From Bacillus sp. J37 (GTDB lineage: Bacteria; Bacillota; Bacilli; Bacillales; Bacillaceae), in NCBI RefSeq assembly GCF_000518865.1, contig NZ_JAEK01000034.1:1-54079 (forward strand): 54,079 nucleotides of DNA. Reading direction: 5' to 3'. The position numbers were made by a program, and so were the translations under genes. Positions within the stretch are counted from its first letter, which is position 1; every line of letters begins with the position of its first letter. The notes beneath the pieces were generated by a model. It did not search any database. It had not been told where the DNA came from and worked only from the letters and a program-made list of their open reading frames with translations. This document shows positions 45,319-53,874 of the stretch, in pieces.

Positions 45319-45558
45319 CCATGGTTAAGTAAAATCTCTCTAAGTCAATTTATTGCTCGGAAGCTAGTAGGCTGGGAATGGAGTGAAGCAGAAGCGAAGG
45401 CTGATGCTGCCCATGTTGACTGGTTAACACAACTCGCCTTATCTGTGTGGAGTAGGAGTGATCAAATGATATCCGGTCAAATATCCAGGAGTATGTATTA
45501 TCCTAAGGGAGTAACAAGTATATTATGGCTTGATGAACAAGAAAAAACCTTAAGTTAG
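45319..45558 (+). pseudogene. Gene fragment lacking a start (unrecognised protein)
   Basis: An open frame of 79 codons ends in TAG at 45558. It has coding-like composition (ARKLVGWEWSEAEAKADAAH, then DWLTQLALSVW), but no ATG/GTG/TTG with an SD near its beginning and a stop immediately upstream at 45316. I do not recognise the family. It looks like a remnant of a gene that stood between the importer and the galactonate-type genes. The rest of 45303-45770 holds only a terminator and a short AT-rich leader. Confidence 0.5.
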
Positions 45559-45604
45559 GTAAAAAAAGAAGTTTACAGTGGTTCTTAATTGATTGAATAA
45601 ACGA

Positions 45605-45639
45605 TAAAAAGCTGACCGGGAAAAGGGTCAGCTCTTTTT
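45605..45639 (+). terminator. Rho-independent terminator after the importer/gene fragment
   Basis: AGCTGACC (45610-45617) pairs with GGTCAGCT (45626-45633) and is followed by CTTTTT. It separates the importer from the following catabolic genes. Confidence 0.85.
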
Positions 45640-45770
45640 GTGTTGGGAACTTTGTAGGGTAAATATTTAAACATTTAAAAATTAATCTAGTAATAATAAT
45701 GTAAGGGCTTTCGAAATGAGGTAAACTGATAGGATAAATGATTATTTTAAAAATCGAGGGGATGATGTTC

Positions 45771-46775
45771 ATGCTTAACGTAGGGATAATTGGTACAGGC
45801 TGGTTTAGCGGGGTTCATGCAAAGATATTGAATAAAATGGATGGAGTACAAATTAAGGCAATTTGTGGGACAAGTCAGGAAAAAGCAGATAAATTTGCTA
45901 AAGATTTCAATGATGTAAGGGGATATAGCGCTGTTGTTGATATGCTTGATGGCGAGAAACTTGATGCCGTTTACATTTGTGTTCCTCCATTTGCTCATGG
46001 AGAGATTGAATTAGAATTACTAAATAGAGAGATTCCATTTTTAGTTGAGAAACCACTGGGAGTTAATCTGGATATACCTGCAGACATACTGACCAAGCTT
46101 CAAGATCAAACTCTTATCACATCTGTAGGGTATCACTTCAGGTACCGTGATTCGGTTGCTTTACTAAAAAAAGAGCTGAATAGCAGTACACTTGGAATGG
46201 TGACAGGCGGTTGGATGGGGTCTATGCCTTTAGTACCTTGGTGGCGTAACCAAAGTACGTCAGGAGGTCAATTTATTGAACAGACAACTCATTTAGTCGA
46301 TTTATTACGCTATACTGTCGGAGAAGTTGAGGAAGTTTATTCTTCATTCGGAAAAAGGTCTCTTTCTGAGCAATATGAGAATGTCTCTGTACATGATGTT
46401 GGTACTGTTACATTAAAGTTTCAAAATGGAGAAATTGCCAACCTTTCTAATACATGTATTTTACCAGAAGGAGATTCAAGTGTCGGGTTAGACTATTACA
46501 CAAATGAAGGGATGTTTCATGTCGGCTTTGATGGGTTGAATTCTTCAAAAAAAGGAACAACGTCTTCTTTTAAAGATGAAGCAAATCCTTATGAAAAAGA
46601 AAACAATGCTTTTATACACGCAGTCAAAACAGGTGATCGTTCAATGATTCTTTCAGACTATCATGATGCATATAAAACACATGCAGTGACTGTAGCGGCA
46701 TTGCATTCAGCTGAAAAGGGGAAGCCTATTCGATTAAGTGAGTATTTAAATAAGGGAAAAATAGTTAGAACTTGA
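45771..46775 (+). CDS. Gfo/Idh/MocA-family NAD(P)-dependent sugar dehydrogenase
   Basis: This 334-aa oxidoreductase has an N-terminal Rossmann fold (VGIIGTGWFSGVHAKIL, residues 4-20), the conserved EKP-lysine motif LVEKPLG (about 94-100) and the C-terminal substrate domain (GGQFIEQTTHLVDLLRY, with the catalytic-type His). GAGGGG lies 9 bp before the ATG at 45771; the earlier in-frame ATGs are too close or lack an SD. It precedes the aldolase by 57 bp. Context suggests it oxidises an aldose such as galactose to a lactone; the substrate is inferred only. Confidence 0.82.
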   Translation: MLNVGIIGTGWFSGVHAKILNKMDGVQIKAICGTSQEKADKFAKDFNDVRGYSAVVDMLDGEKLDAVYICVPPFAHGEIELELLNREIPFLVEKPLGVNLDIPADILTKLQDQTLITSVGYHFRYRDSVALLKKELNSSTLGMVTGGWMGSMPLVPWWRNQSTSGGQFIEQTTHLVDLLRYTVGEVEEVYSSFGKRSLSEQYENVSVHDVGTVTLKFQNGEIANLSNTCILPEGDSSVGLDYYTNEGMFHVGFDGLNSSKKGTTSSFKDEANPYEKENNAFIHAVKTGDRSMILSDYHDAYKTHAVTVAALHSAEKGKPIRLSEYLNKGKIVRT

Positions 46776-46832
46776 AATAGTACCTCATAAATTAGAGTTA
46801 TTAAAGTTAATTTTTAAATGAGGTGAATTGGA

Positions 46833-47468
46833 ATGACAACGTTAAATAGAATACTGGAAAATAAGATAATTGCTATCATTCGTGGAGCAGATCCAAATGA
46901 TGTGATGAAAATAACCGAAGCACTTTTGAATGGTGGAGTGACGACAATTGAAGTGACAATGAATTCTCCGAAAGCATTGTCCGTTATTGAAAAAATAACA
47001 GAAGAATTTGGTGATCGAGTATTAGTTGGTGCTGGAACAGTATTGGATGCTGAAACGGCCAGACATGCAATATTGGCTGGAGCTAAATTTATCCTTTCGC
47101 CTACAGTTAATAGTGATACGATTAATTTAACGAAAAGGTACGGAGCTGTCAGTATACCAGGAGCCTTTACACCGACAGAAATTCTTTCAGCGTATGAAAA
47201 TGGTGGTGATATTATTAAGGTATTCCCGGGGATTCTCGGCCCAAGTTACATAAAGGATATATTAGGTCCGCTTCCTCAAATTCCTCTGTTACCTACTGGA
47301 GGGGTTGATCTCGAAAACATTCATGCGTTTTTTAATGCAGGTGCAGTAGGCTGTGGTATAGGAAGTGCCCTTGTTAACTCGAAACAGCAAGTAAATGAGG
47401 AGTATATAAAACAGCTTACATCAAAAGCGAGGCAGTTTGTTTCAAAAGTAAAGGAGAGATCTGAATGA
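46833..47468 (+). CDS. KDPG/KDPGal-type 2-keto-3-deoxy-6-phosphosugar acid aldolase
   Basis: This 211-aa class I aldolase has the Schiff-base lysine K129 (GDIIKVFPG), general-acid/base E40 ([10 protein letters not shown]) and the phosphate-binding glycine motif LPTGGV. With galactonate dehydratase overlapping downstream, the likely substrate is 2-keto-3-deoxy-6-phosphogalactonate, giving pyruvate and glyceraldehyde-3-phosphate. GAGGTG precedes the ATG. The stop overlaps the next start (ATGA). No kinase for the intermediate is present in the window. Confidence 0.9.
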   Translation: MTTLNRILENKIIAIIRGADPNDVMKITEALLNGGVTTIEVTMNSPKALSVIEKITEEFGDRVLVGAGTVLDAETARHAILAGAKFILSPTVNSDTINLTKRYGAVSIPGAFTPTEILSAYENGGDIIKVFPGILGPSYIKDILGPLPQIPLLPTGGVDLENIHAFFNAGAVGCGIGSALVNSKQQVNEEYIKQLTSKARQFVSKVKERSE

Positions 47469-48613
47469 AAATTACCGGGTATGAGTTGTTCCAAGTTCCA
47501 CCACGTTGGTTATTTCTTAAGATCATGACCGATGGAGGGATTAATGGGTGGGGAGAGCCTGTTATTGAGGGGAAAGCAGCCACAGTTGCCGCTGCTGTAA
47601 AAGAACTAATGGAAGGATTAATTGGCAAAGATCCACATCGAATAGAAGATCATTGGAATATGATGTACCGGTCAGGATTTTATCGCGGCGGCCCGATATT
47701 AATGAGTGCAATTGCCGGAATTGATCAAGCTTTATGGGATATAAAAGGAAAATACTTCGAAGCACCTGTTTATGAACTTTTAGGTGGTGCTTGCAGAGAT
47801 TCAATTCGAGTCTACTCATGGATTGGTGGTGACCGGCCGGCTGATGTTGGTATTGCTGCTCGAGAAGCCGTAGAGGCTGGATTTACAGCCGTTAAAATGA
47901 ATGGAACAGAAGAGCTCCAAATCATTGATTCCTATGAAAAAGTTGATCAAGCTATAGAAAGAATTGCAGCAGTCCGTGAAGCTGTTGGTCCTTATATCGG
48001 TATAGGGATTGATTTTCATGGGCGTGTTCACAAGCCAATGGCAAAAATACTTGCTAAAGAATTAGAAGTATTTAGACCAATGTTTATTGAAGAACCTGTC
48101 TTATCTGAAAATAATGAAGCTTTAAGAGAGATCGCCCAGGCAACAAGTATTCCGATTGCAACAGGAGAGAGAATGTATTCAAGATGGGATTATAAACAGT
48201 TATTTAACGATGGATATGTTGATATTATCCAACCCGATTTGTCACATGCGGGCGGAATTACCGAATGTAAGAAGATTATATCAATGGCGGAAGCATATGA
48301 TGTTGCTGCAGCACCGCATTGTCCTTTGGGTCCTATCGCATTAGCTGCTTGTTTACAGGTGGATGCTACTTGCCATAACACATTTATCCAAGAGCAAAGT
48401 CTAGGTATCCACTATAATGAAGGAAGTGACCTATTAGATTATATAGTTGAGAAAAATGTATTTGAATATAAGGATGGATATGTAAATATACCAAATGGTC
48501 ACGGGTTAGGAATTGAATTAGATGAAGATCATGTTCGAAAACTGAGTAGTGTAGGTCATAATTGGAAAAATCCGATCTGGCGCCATAAGGATGGAAGTAT
48601 CGCAGAGTGGTAA
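47465..48613 (+). CDS. dgoD: D-galactonate dehydratase
   Basis: This 382-aa enolase-superfamily enzyme (mandelate racemase subgroup) has Mg ligands D183, E209 and E235 and catalytic histidines H185 (DFHGR) and H285 (AAPHCPLG), at the same positions I recall for E. coli DgoD. The product is 2-keto-3-deoxygalactonate. Translation is coupled to the aldolase gene by a 4-bp overlap, and GGAGAG in the upstream gene provides the SD. Other acid-sugar dehydratases of this subgroup are alternatives, but residue agreement and the aldolase partner favour galactonate. Confidence 0.9.
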   Translation: MKITGYELFQVPPRWLFLKIMTDGGINGWGEPVIEGKAATVAAAVKELMEGLIGKDPHRIEDHWNMMYRSGFYRGGPILMSAIAGIDQALWDIKGKYFEAPVYELLGGACRDSIRVYSWIGGDRPADVGIAAREAVEAGFTAVKMNGTEELQIIDSYEKVDQAIERIAAVREAVGPYIGIGIDFHGRVHKPMAKILAKELEVFRPMFIEEPVLSENNEALREIAQATSIPIATGERMYSRWDYKQLFNDGYVDIIQPDLSHAGGITECKKIISMAEAYDVAAAPHCPLGPIALAACLQVDATCHNTFIQEQSLGIHYNEGSDLLDYIVEKNVFEYKDGYVNIPNGHGLGIELDEDHVRKLSSVGHNWKNPIWRHKDGSIAEW

Positions 48614-48616
48614 TGA

Positions 48617-48656
48617 GAAAAAAGGATGGGCATAATTGTTTTGCTCATCCTTTTGA
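48617..48656. terminator. Bidirectional Rho-independent terminator
   Basis: AAAGGATGGGCA (48621-48632) pairs with TGCTCATCCTTT (48642-48653), with A/T tracts on both sides. It serves dgoD and the convergent lactonase gene. Confidence 0.88.
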
Positions 48657-48658
48657 TG

Positions 48659-49705
48659 TTAACTATTTAAAAATTTCACACATACAGGGTCAGGAACAGA
48701 TACTTTAGAATCTAATAAAGTTAATTTTCCTGTTTCTGTATCACGTGCGTATAGGACAAGGTTACTGCTTTCTTGATTTGATGCGACAACAAATTTTTCT
48801 GTAGGATCCAGGACAAAATCACGTGGCCAATTACCTTCTGTTGAAGTATATTCAATGAATGTAAGCTCACCACTTTCTGGATTCACTCTGTAAAGTGCAA
48901 TGCTGTCATGTCCACGATTACCTGCATAAACAAAGCGTCCGTCAGAAGAAATATGGATTGCACTACCTTGACTGTTTTCGGTAAAGTCCTCAGGAATGGC
49001 AGGTATATATTGAAGTTCTGTGAATACTCCTGATTCCGGATTATAGCTTAAAGCAATTACTTCATTGCTCAGCTCTGTCATTACATAAGCAAACTTGCCA
49101 TTTGGATGAAAGGCAATGTGTCTTGGGCCGCAGCCGGCCTTCACCAGCAATGAGTGAGCTTCTTTTAATTTACCGTTTTCAATTTTATAAGTAATGATTT
49201 TGTCAATTCCCAAGTCAACAGCCACAACGAATTTTCCATCAGGTGTGAAGCCGGAATAGTGAGTATGAGGCTTTTCTTGTCTATCGTGCGGGCCTTGACC
49301 TGTATGCTCAACTACTGTAACAGCTGAAGATACTGTTCCACTTTCATTTACTAAAAATGATTCCACTGTACCTTTATGATAGTTAGCTGTCACAACCTGC
49401 TTGTTTTGATAATCTACACTTACATGACATGGAGAAGCACCATCAAGTAATGTGCGATTGATTTCAGAAAGCTCACCTGTTTCCTTGTTAATCGAGTAGG
49501 AAGCAACTCCACCTTGATTTCCTTCTTTTACAACAGCATAAAGATTTTTATTATCGTTGCTTATATTTACGTATGTAGGGTTGTCCAACTCTGCTGCCGG
49601 CTTTACATCACCGATTTTTGCAGCATCAGTATCAAGTGTGAAGCTATAAACTCCTTTGCTTTCACCTTTCGTGTATGTACCGATATAACCGATTAATTTT
49701 GGCAA
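48659..49705 (-). CDS. Lactonase-family seven-bladed beta-propeller (6-phosphogluconolactonase/YkgB type)
   Basis: This 348-aa protein begins PKLIGYIGTYTKGESKGVYS and repeats propeller blades such as GPRHIAFHPNGKFAYVMTEL and GSAIHISSDGRFVYAGNRGHD. It is typical of the PF10282 lactonase family (Pgl). The start is TTG at 49705 with AAAGGAG 8 bp upstream. It is convergent with dgoD. It could hydrolyse galactonolactone made by the Gfo/Idh enzyme, or act as ordinary 6-phosphogluconolactonase; sequence alone cannot decide. Confidence 0.87.
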   Translation of the reverse strand: MPKLIGYIGTYTKGESKGVYSFTLDTDAAKIGDVKPAAELDNPTYVNISNDNKNLYAVVKEGNQGGVASYSINKETGELSEINRTLLDGASPCHVSVDYQNKQVVTANYHKGTVESFLVNESGTVSSAVTVVEHTGQGPHDRQEKPHTHYSGFTPDGKFVVAVDLGIDKIITYKIENGKLKEAHSLLVKAGCGPRHIAFHPNGKFAYVMTELSNEVIALSYNPESGVFTELQYIPAIPEDFTENSQGSAIHISSDGRFVYAGNRGHDSIALYRVNPESGELTFIEYTSTEGNWPRDFVLDPTEKFVVASNQESSNLVLYARDTETGKLTLLDSKVSVPDPVCVKFLNS

Positions 49706-49841
49706 GAGTTATTCTCCTTTCAATTTGTAATACCTATCATTATATCGTTAGTTAATTGGAAACAACAACATTTTCATATAGCTATTTGACTAAATATGCT
49801 ACTATAATAGTATTTATATGGAATAGAAAAGGAGAAGGAAG

Positions 49842-51557
49842 ATGCTGAAGCGGTTTTTTTCGTACTATATCCCTCATAAAAAGCTTTTTATTTTTGACTT
49901 TAGCAGTGCGATCATTGTAGCTCTATTAGAGTTAGCTTTTCCACTTGCGGTTCAATGGTTTATAGATTCTTTATTACCAACTGAAAATTGGTCAGCAATC
50001 GTATCTGTGAGTATCACTTTATTAGTTTTATATATTTTTAGTACATTCCTGCAGTATATCGTCAATTATTGGGGACATATGCTTGGAATTAATATTGAAA
50101 CAGACATGAGAAAACAACTGTTTCAGCATGTACAGAAACAGTCATTTAAGTTTTTTGACAACACGAAGACAGGAAATATTATGAGCCGGATTACAAATGA
50201 TTTAATGGATATTGGTGAGCTTGCCCACCACGGTCCTGAGGACTTATTTATCTCCATCATGACGTTTGTTGGTGCCTTCTGGATTATGTTCACAGTAAAC
50301 GTTAAGCTTGCACTAGTAGCACTTATAATATTACCGTTTTTAGGCTGGCTTATTGTCGTTAGTAACTTAAAGATGAACAAAGCATGGAAAAAAATGTACG
50401 GAGAAATTGCTGATGTCAACGCCCGTGTAGAAGACAGTGTTTCAGGTGTCAGGGTTGTTCAATCTTTTACAAATGAAACCTTTGAAAACAAACGCTTTTC
50501 TGTGAATAACTTAAAATTCCGTCAAGCTAAGTTAGGTGGATATAAAGTCATGTCCTTTAGCTTATCAGGAATTTATATGATGACTCGATTTGTCACACTG
50601 GCAGTTTTAGTCGTCGGAGCATGGTTAACCTATACAGGGCAGCTTACATACGGTGAGTTAGTTGGGTTTGTCCTATATATCAATGTTCTTTTTAAACCGA
50701 TTGATAAAATTAGTGCTCTAATGGAACTTTATCCGAAGGGAATGGCTGGTTTTAAACGGTTTACCGAGTTGCTTGATATAGATCCGGATGTTCAGGATGT
50801 TGAAGATGCAATTGAAGTTCAAACACTGCGCGGAGATATTGCATTCAAAGATGTCACATTCGGCTATGATGAACATAAGCGGGTGTTGAATGGAATTGAT
50901 TTGAACATTTCTGCGGGAGAAACGATTGCATTTGTAGGACCTTCCGGTGCAGGTAAAACAACCATTTGTACTCTTATTCCTCGTTTTTATGATGTTGATA
51001 AAGGTTCAATCAAAATAGATGGTATTGATGTTCGTAATATGACCAAACAATCACTTCGTTCCCAAATTGGAATTGTGCAACAAGATGTATTCCTCTTTAC
51101 AGGCACATTAAGAGAGAATATTGCATACGGAAAACTTGGAGCCACACAAGAAGAAATTGAAGAAGCAGCGAAGAGGGCTCATTTAGAAAGTTTTATTGAA
51201 TCACTTCCATTTGGTTATGAGACACAAATTGGTGAACGGGGTTTAAAGCTATCTGGAGGGCAAAAGCAACGTATTGCTATAGCTAGAATGTTCTTGAAAA
51301 ATCCGCCGATCTTAATATTAGATGAAGCGACTTCAGCGTTAGATACTGAAACAGAACTAATTATCCAGCAAGCTTTAACAGAGTTATCACAAAACCGGAC
51401 TACTTTGGTGATTGCGCATCGTCTTGCAACAATTCGAAATGCGGACCGCATCGTTGTTGTGACGGAGGACGGCATTGCTGAACAAGGTAAGCACGATGAA
51501 TTAATTGAACAAGGTGGAATTTTTGCCAATCTACATCGTGTGCAATTTCAGAGGTAA
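49842..51557 (+). CDS. ywjA: ABC exporter, YwjA-like half-transporter
   Basis: The 571-aa protein has a type I exporter membrane domain (1-310) and an ATPase with GPSGAGKT, LSGGQKQRIAIAR, LILDEATSALD and VIAHRL, all intact, so it is probably a homodimer. WGHMLGINIETDMRKQLFQH and HHGPEDLFISIMTFVGAF resemble B. subtilis YwjA (from memory). GGAGAAGG precedes the ATG. It is monocistronic. The substrate is unknown. Confidence 0.83.
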   Translation: MLKRFFSYYIPHKKLFIFDFSSAIIVALLELAFPLAVQWFIDSLLPTENWSAIVSVSITLLVLYIFSTFLQYIVNYWGHMLGINIETDMRKQLFQHVQKQSFKFFDNTKTGNIMSRITNDLMDIGELAHHGPEDLFISIMTFVGAFWIMFTVNVKLALVALIILPFLGWLIVVSNLKMNKAWKKMYGEIADVNARVEDSVSGVRVVQSFTNETFENKRFSVNNLKFRQAKLGGYKVMSFSLSGIYMMTRFVTLAVLVVGAWLTYTGQLTYGELVGFVLYINVLFKPIDKISALMELYPKGMAGFKRFTELLDIDPDVQDVEDAIEVQTLRGDIAFKDVTFGYDEHKRVLNGIDLNISAGETIAFVGPSGAGKTTICTLIPRFYDVDKGSIKIDGIDVRNMTKQSLRSQIGIVQQDVFLFTGTLRENIAYGKLGATQEEIEEAAKRAHLESFIESLPFGYETQIGERGLKLSGGQKQRIAIARMFLKNPPILILDEATSALDTETELIIQQALTELSQNRTTLVIAHRLATIRNADRIVVVTEDGIAEQGKHDELIEQGGIFANLHRVQFQR

Positions 51558-51563
51558 TATAAC

Positions 51564-51592
51564 AAAGTGGAACAGCGATGTTCCGCTTTTTT
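51564..51592 (+). terminator. Rho-independent terminator after the YwjA-like gene
   Basis: AAAGTGGAACA pairs with TGTTCCGCTTT around the tetraloop GCGA and continues into T's. Confidence 0.88.
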
Positions 51593-51722
51593 GAATTTGT
51601 AAATATATTTTCAAATCCGGCGAAAAAAGTAAATGAAGTATGATTGCGATTACAACATATAAGTACCAAGAAACCACGGATAGACCTCGTATTTTTCAAA
51701 TAATCCGACTTCTAAAAACAGA

Positions 51723-51751
51723 TTGACACCGATTCCTCTGTTCTGTATTGT
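51723..51751 (+). promoter_or_regulatory. Sigma-A promoter of the acetate transporter gene
   Basis: TTGACA (51723-51728) and TATTGT (51746-51751) are 17 bp apart, with the start point about 22 bp before the start codon. Confidence 0.65.
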
Positions 51752-51780
51752 ATTTGAGTATGTCTTTTTAGGAGGAATTT

Positions 51781-52389
51781 ATGAATAATCATCAAGTGAA
51801 AATTACAACAGCAGATCCATCCGCAATAGGACTATTTGGTTTAGCAATGGTGACTCTTGTTGCATCATCACAAAAACTAGGGTTAACTGAAGGTTTATCG
51901 TTTATTTTACCCTGGGCATTCTTTTTAGGCGGACTAGCCCAACTGTTTGCCTGTGTTCAGGACGCAAAGCACAATAATATCTTTGGAACAACCGCATTCG
52001 GCGCATTCGGGTTATTCTGGTTTGGTGTTGGTATGTCCTGGCTGATCCAATTAGGTGCTTTTGGCGAGAATTTAGCCGCAAACGCTGATCCGAAGCAACT
52101 AGGTGTTGCGTTTATCGGCTATTTGATTTTTAGTGTATATATGACTATAGGTGCTATGGAAACTCATAAAGTATTATTCTTTATATTTGTTTTTATTGAT
52201 TTCTTATTTATTGGGCTATCATTAAGCACATTTGGCATTATGCACGAAGCTACTCATATGCTGGCAGCTGTATCTGAGTTGATCATCGCATTGCTGTCCT
52301 TCTATGGATCTGCGGCAGTTGTTTTAAATACACATTTTGGCCAAGTTGTTTTACCGATTGGTAAACCATTTGGTATTTTTAAAAGATAA
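51781..52389 (+). CDS. satP: Acetate uptake transporter (GPR1/FUN34/YaaH, SatP family)
   Basis: This 202-aa protein has six TM segments and the family N-terminal signature in the form DPSAIGLFGLAM (residues 12-23; Asp-Pro where most members have Asn-Pro). The conserved FFLGGLAQLFACVQDAKHNN and AAVSELIIALLSFYGSAAVV blocks are present. It should import acetate or succinate with protons. AGGAGG precedes the ATG. It is monocistronic between a promoter and a terminator. Confidence 0.9.
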   Translation: MNNHQVKITTADPSAIGLFGLAMVTLVASSQKLGLTEGLSFILPWAFFLGGLAQLFACVQDAKHNNIFGTTAFGAFGLFWFGVGMSWLIQLGAFGENLAANADPKQLGVAFIGYLIFSVYMTIGAMETHKVLFFIFVFIDFLFIGLSLSTFGIMHEATHMLAAVSELIIALLSFYGSAAVVLNTHFGQVVLPIGKPFGIFKR

Positions 52390-52395
52390 TGTAGT

Positions 52396-52429
52396 AAAGA
52401 GGCTAACAGCGATGTTGCCTCTTTTTTAT
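52396..52429 (+). terminator. Rho-independent terminator after satP
   Basis: AAAGAGGC (52396-52403) pairs with GCCTCTTT (52417-52424), extended by AACA/TGTT, followed by T's. Confidence 0.9.
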
Positions 52430-52458
52430 AGAAAACACGTTCGAATTTTAGTGTATAA

Positions 52459-52566
52459 TGTCTAATCGAAAATATATCCTTGGAATCGAAAAAAAGATCT
52501 AATAATCGAAAATATATTCCTAAAATCGAAAATAAATCTACCCACTCAAGTTTCGAATATTAGACA
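52459..52566. repeat. Four 20-bp iterons inside an inverted repeat
   Basis: AATCGAAAA begins at 52464, 52484, 52504 and 52524, exactly 20 bp apart. Units 1 and 3 share AATCGAAAATATAT, and unit 4 is AATCGAAAATAAAT. The block is bounded by TGTCTAATCGAAA (52459-52471) and TTTCGAATATTAGACA (52551-52566), which are inverted copies. The gap 52430-52839 holds no gene I can support; it is AT-rich beyond the iterons. Confidence 0.75.
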
Positions 52567-52788
52567 TCATTCATAAATGGAAAGGTAATAATGTTTCGAT
52601 GAACAAAATCACAAAATAATTTACTGAAAATAAAGTGAAAGTTCGATCGTTTTTGTTTTTGATATTTTATATTAGAAAATCAATATTCTTAACGTTTTAA
52701 TAAAAAACAATACGTGTACGTTAGGGAAATATATATTGAAATATTATATTTTGTATATTTATGAATAAATATACATAGCGATGTCAAG

Positions 52789-52818
52789 TTGAGTCATCAC
52801 TCACCTCTACGTTACAAT
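52789..52818 (+). promoter_or_regulatory. Possible sigma-A promoter of rocF
   Basis: TTGAGT (52789-52794) and TACAAT (52813-52818) are separated by 18 bp, 21 bp before the start codon. The very short leader makes this tentative. I saw no sigma-54 -24/-12 element. Confidence 0.35.
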
Positions 52819-52839
52819 GAAAAAAAGGGGGAGTGGGTT

Positions 52840-53745
52840 ATGAAAAAGCATATAACAATCATTGGTGCTCCTATGGATTTAGGGCAATCCAGACGAGGGG
52901 TTGATATGGGACCAAGTGCAATTCGCTATGCAGGCGTTGTAGAACGATTAGAAATGCTAGATTATGAGATTCAAGATAAAGGGGATATTCAAATCGGAAG
53001 GCCTGGAAAAGATGAGGAAACTTCTGCTGGAAGTAATTTAAAATATTTACAGGCTGTTTCAAAGGCTAGTCAAAAATTAGCAGAAGCAGTGGACGAAGTC
53101 GTGAAAAAAGGATCGTTTCCACTCGTATTTGGTGGTGACCATAGCATTGCGATTGGGACGCTTGCCGGAATTTCTAAACATTATCAAAATTTAGGTGTGA
53201 TTTGGTATGATGCACACGGAGATTTAAATACAGGTGAAACATCACCTTCAGGAAATATACATGGCATGCCATTGGCAGTAAGTATTGGAATTGGGCACCC
53301 TGATTTAATAACAATTGCAGGCTATACGGAAAAAATAAAGCCGGAGAATATCGTCATTATCGGTGCGCGGTCATTGGATGAGGGAGAAAAAATACTTATC
53401 CGTGAAAAAGGAATTAAAGTATACACGATGCACGAAATCGATCGACTCGGGATGACAAAGGTAACGGAAGATGCAATCGCTTACTTGAAAAATAAAACAG
53501 ATGGTGTTCATTTATCACTTGATTTGGATGGACTTGATCCAAGTGATGCACCTGGTGTAGGTACTCCTGTTTTAGGGGGAATTAGTTACCGTGAAAGCCA
53601 CTTAGCAATGGAAATTTTAGAAGAATCAAAAATGATTACATCGGCTGAGTTTGTTGAGGTGAATCCGATCTTGGACGAAAAAAATAAAACAGCTGAAGTG
53701 GCTGTTGCGTTAATGGGTTCACTATTTGGGGAAAAGCTTCTATAA
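52840..53745 (+). CDS. rocF: Arginase
   Basis: This 301-aa ureohydrolase has the complete Mn2 site: H101 (GGDHS), D124, H126 and D128 (DAHGD), D228 and D230 (SLDLDGLDP). SPSGNIHGMPLA is the arginase substrate loop, which separates it from agmatinase. It converts arginine to ornithine and urea. The ATG at 52840 has GGGGGAG upstream; an in-frame ATG 51 bp earlier has no SD. It stands alone, without rocD/E next to it in the window, and an IS110-type element follows immediately. Confidence 0.93.
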   Translation: MKKHITIIGAPMDLGQSRRGVDMGPSAIRYAGVVERLEMLDYEIQDKGDIQIGRPGKDEETSAGSNLKYLQAVSKASQKLAEAVDEVVKKGSFPLVFGGDHSIAIGTLAGISKHYQNLGVIWYDAHGDLNTGETSPSGNIHGMPLAVSIGIGHPDLITIAGYTEKIKPENIVIIGARSLDEGEKILIREKGIKVYTMHEIDRLGMTKVTEDAIAYLKNKTDGVHLSLDLDGLDPSDAPGVGTPVLGGISYRESHLAMEILEESKMITSAEFVEVNPILDEKNKTAEVAVALMGSLFGEKLL

Positions 53746-53779
53746 GTAAGGAGCCATTCCTGTAATGAAGAAATTTGAG

Positions 53780-53874
53780 GATTGAAACAAAAAGAGCCCT
53801 CTTGGTATAGTACGAGGTGTCCGCAGCTGATCAGCACTAAGGACCCTTAATTAAGTAACCAAGGAGGACTCAAA
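53780..53874 (+). ncRNA. Candidate bridge RNA region of the IS110 element
   Basis: The non-coding stretch has pairing potential: CCTC/GAGG (53798-53801 with 53814-53817), the perfect palindrome GCTGATCAGC (53826-53835) and CTTAATTAAG (53846-53855). IS110-group elements such as IS621 encode a structured guide RNA in the non-coding end before the recombinase gene. Assignment here is by position and structure only. Confidence 0.35.

Noticed and set aside
45503-45772. 89-codon minus-strand frame before the Gfo/Idh gene
   Set aside because: It spans a terminator and the leader of the next gene and has no SD or family resemblance.
49786-49808. TTGACT and TATAAT upstream of the YwjA-like gene as a promoter
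   Set aside because: The spacing is only 11 bp; the -10 may be real but this pairing is not.
52464-52537. CRISPR-like array at the AATCGAAAA repeats
   Set aside because: The period is 20 bp with only ~9-14 conserved bases, there are no distinct spacers and no cas genes; it is an iteron block.
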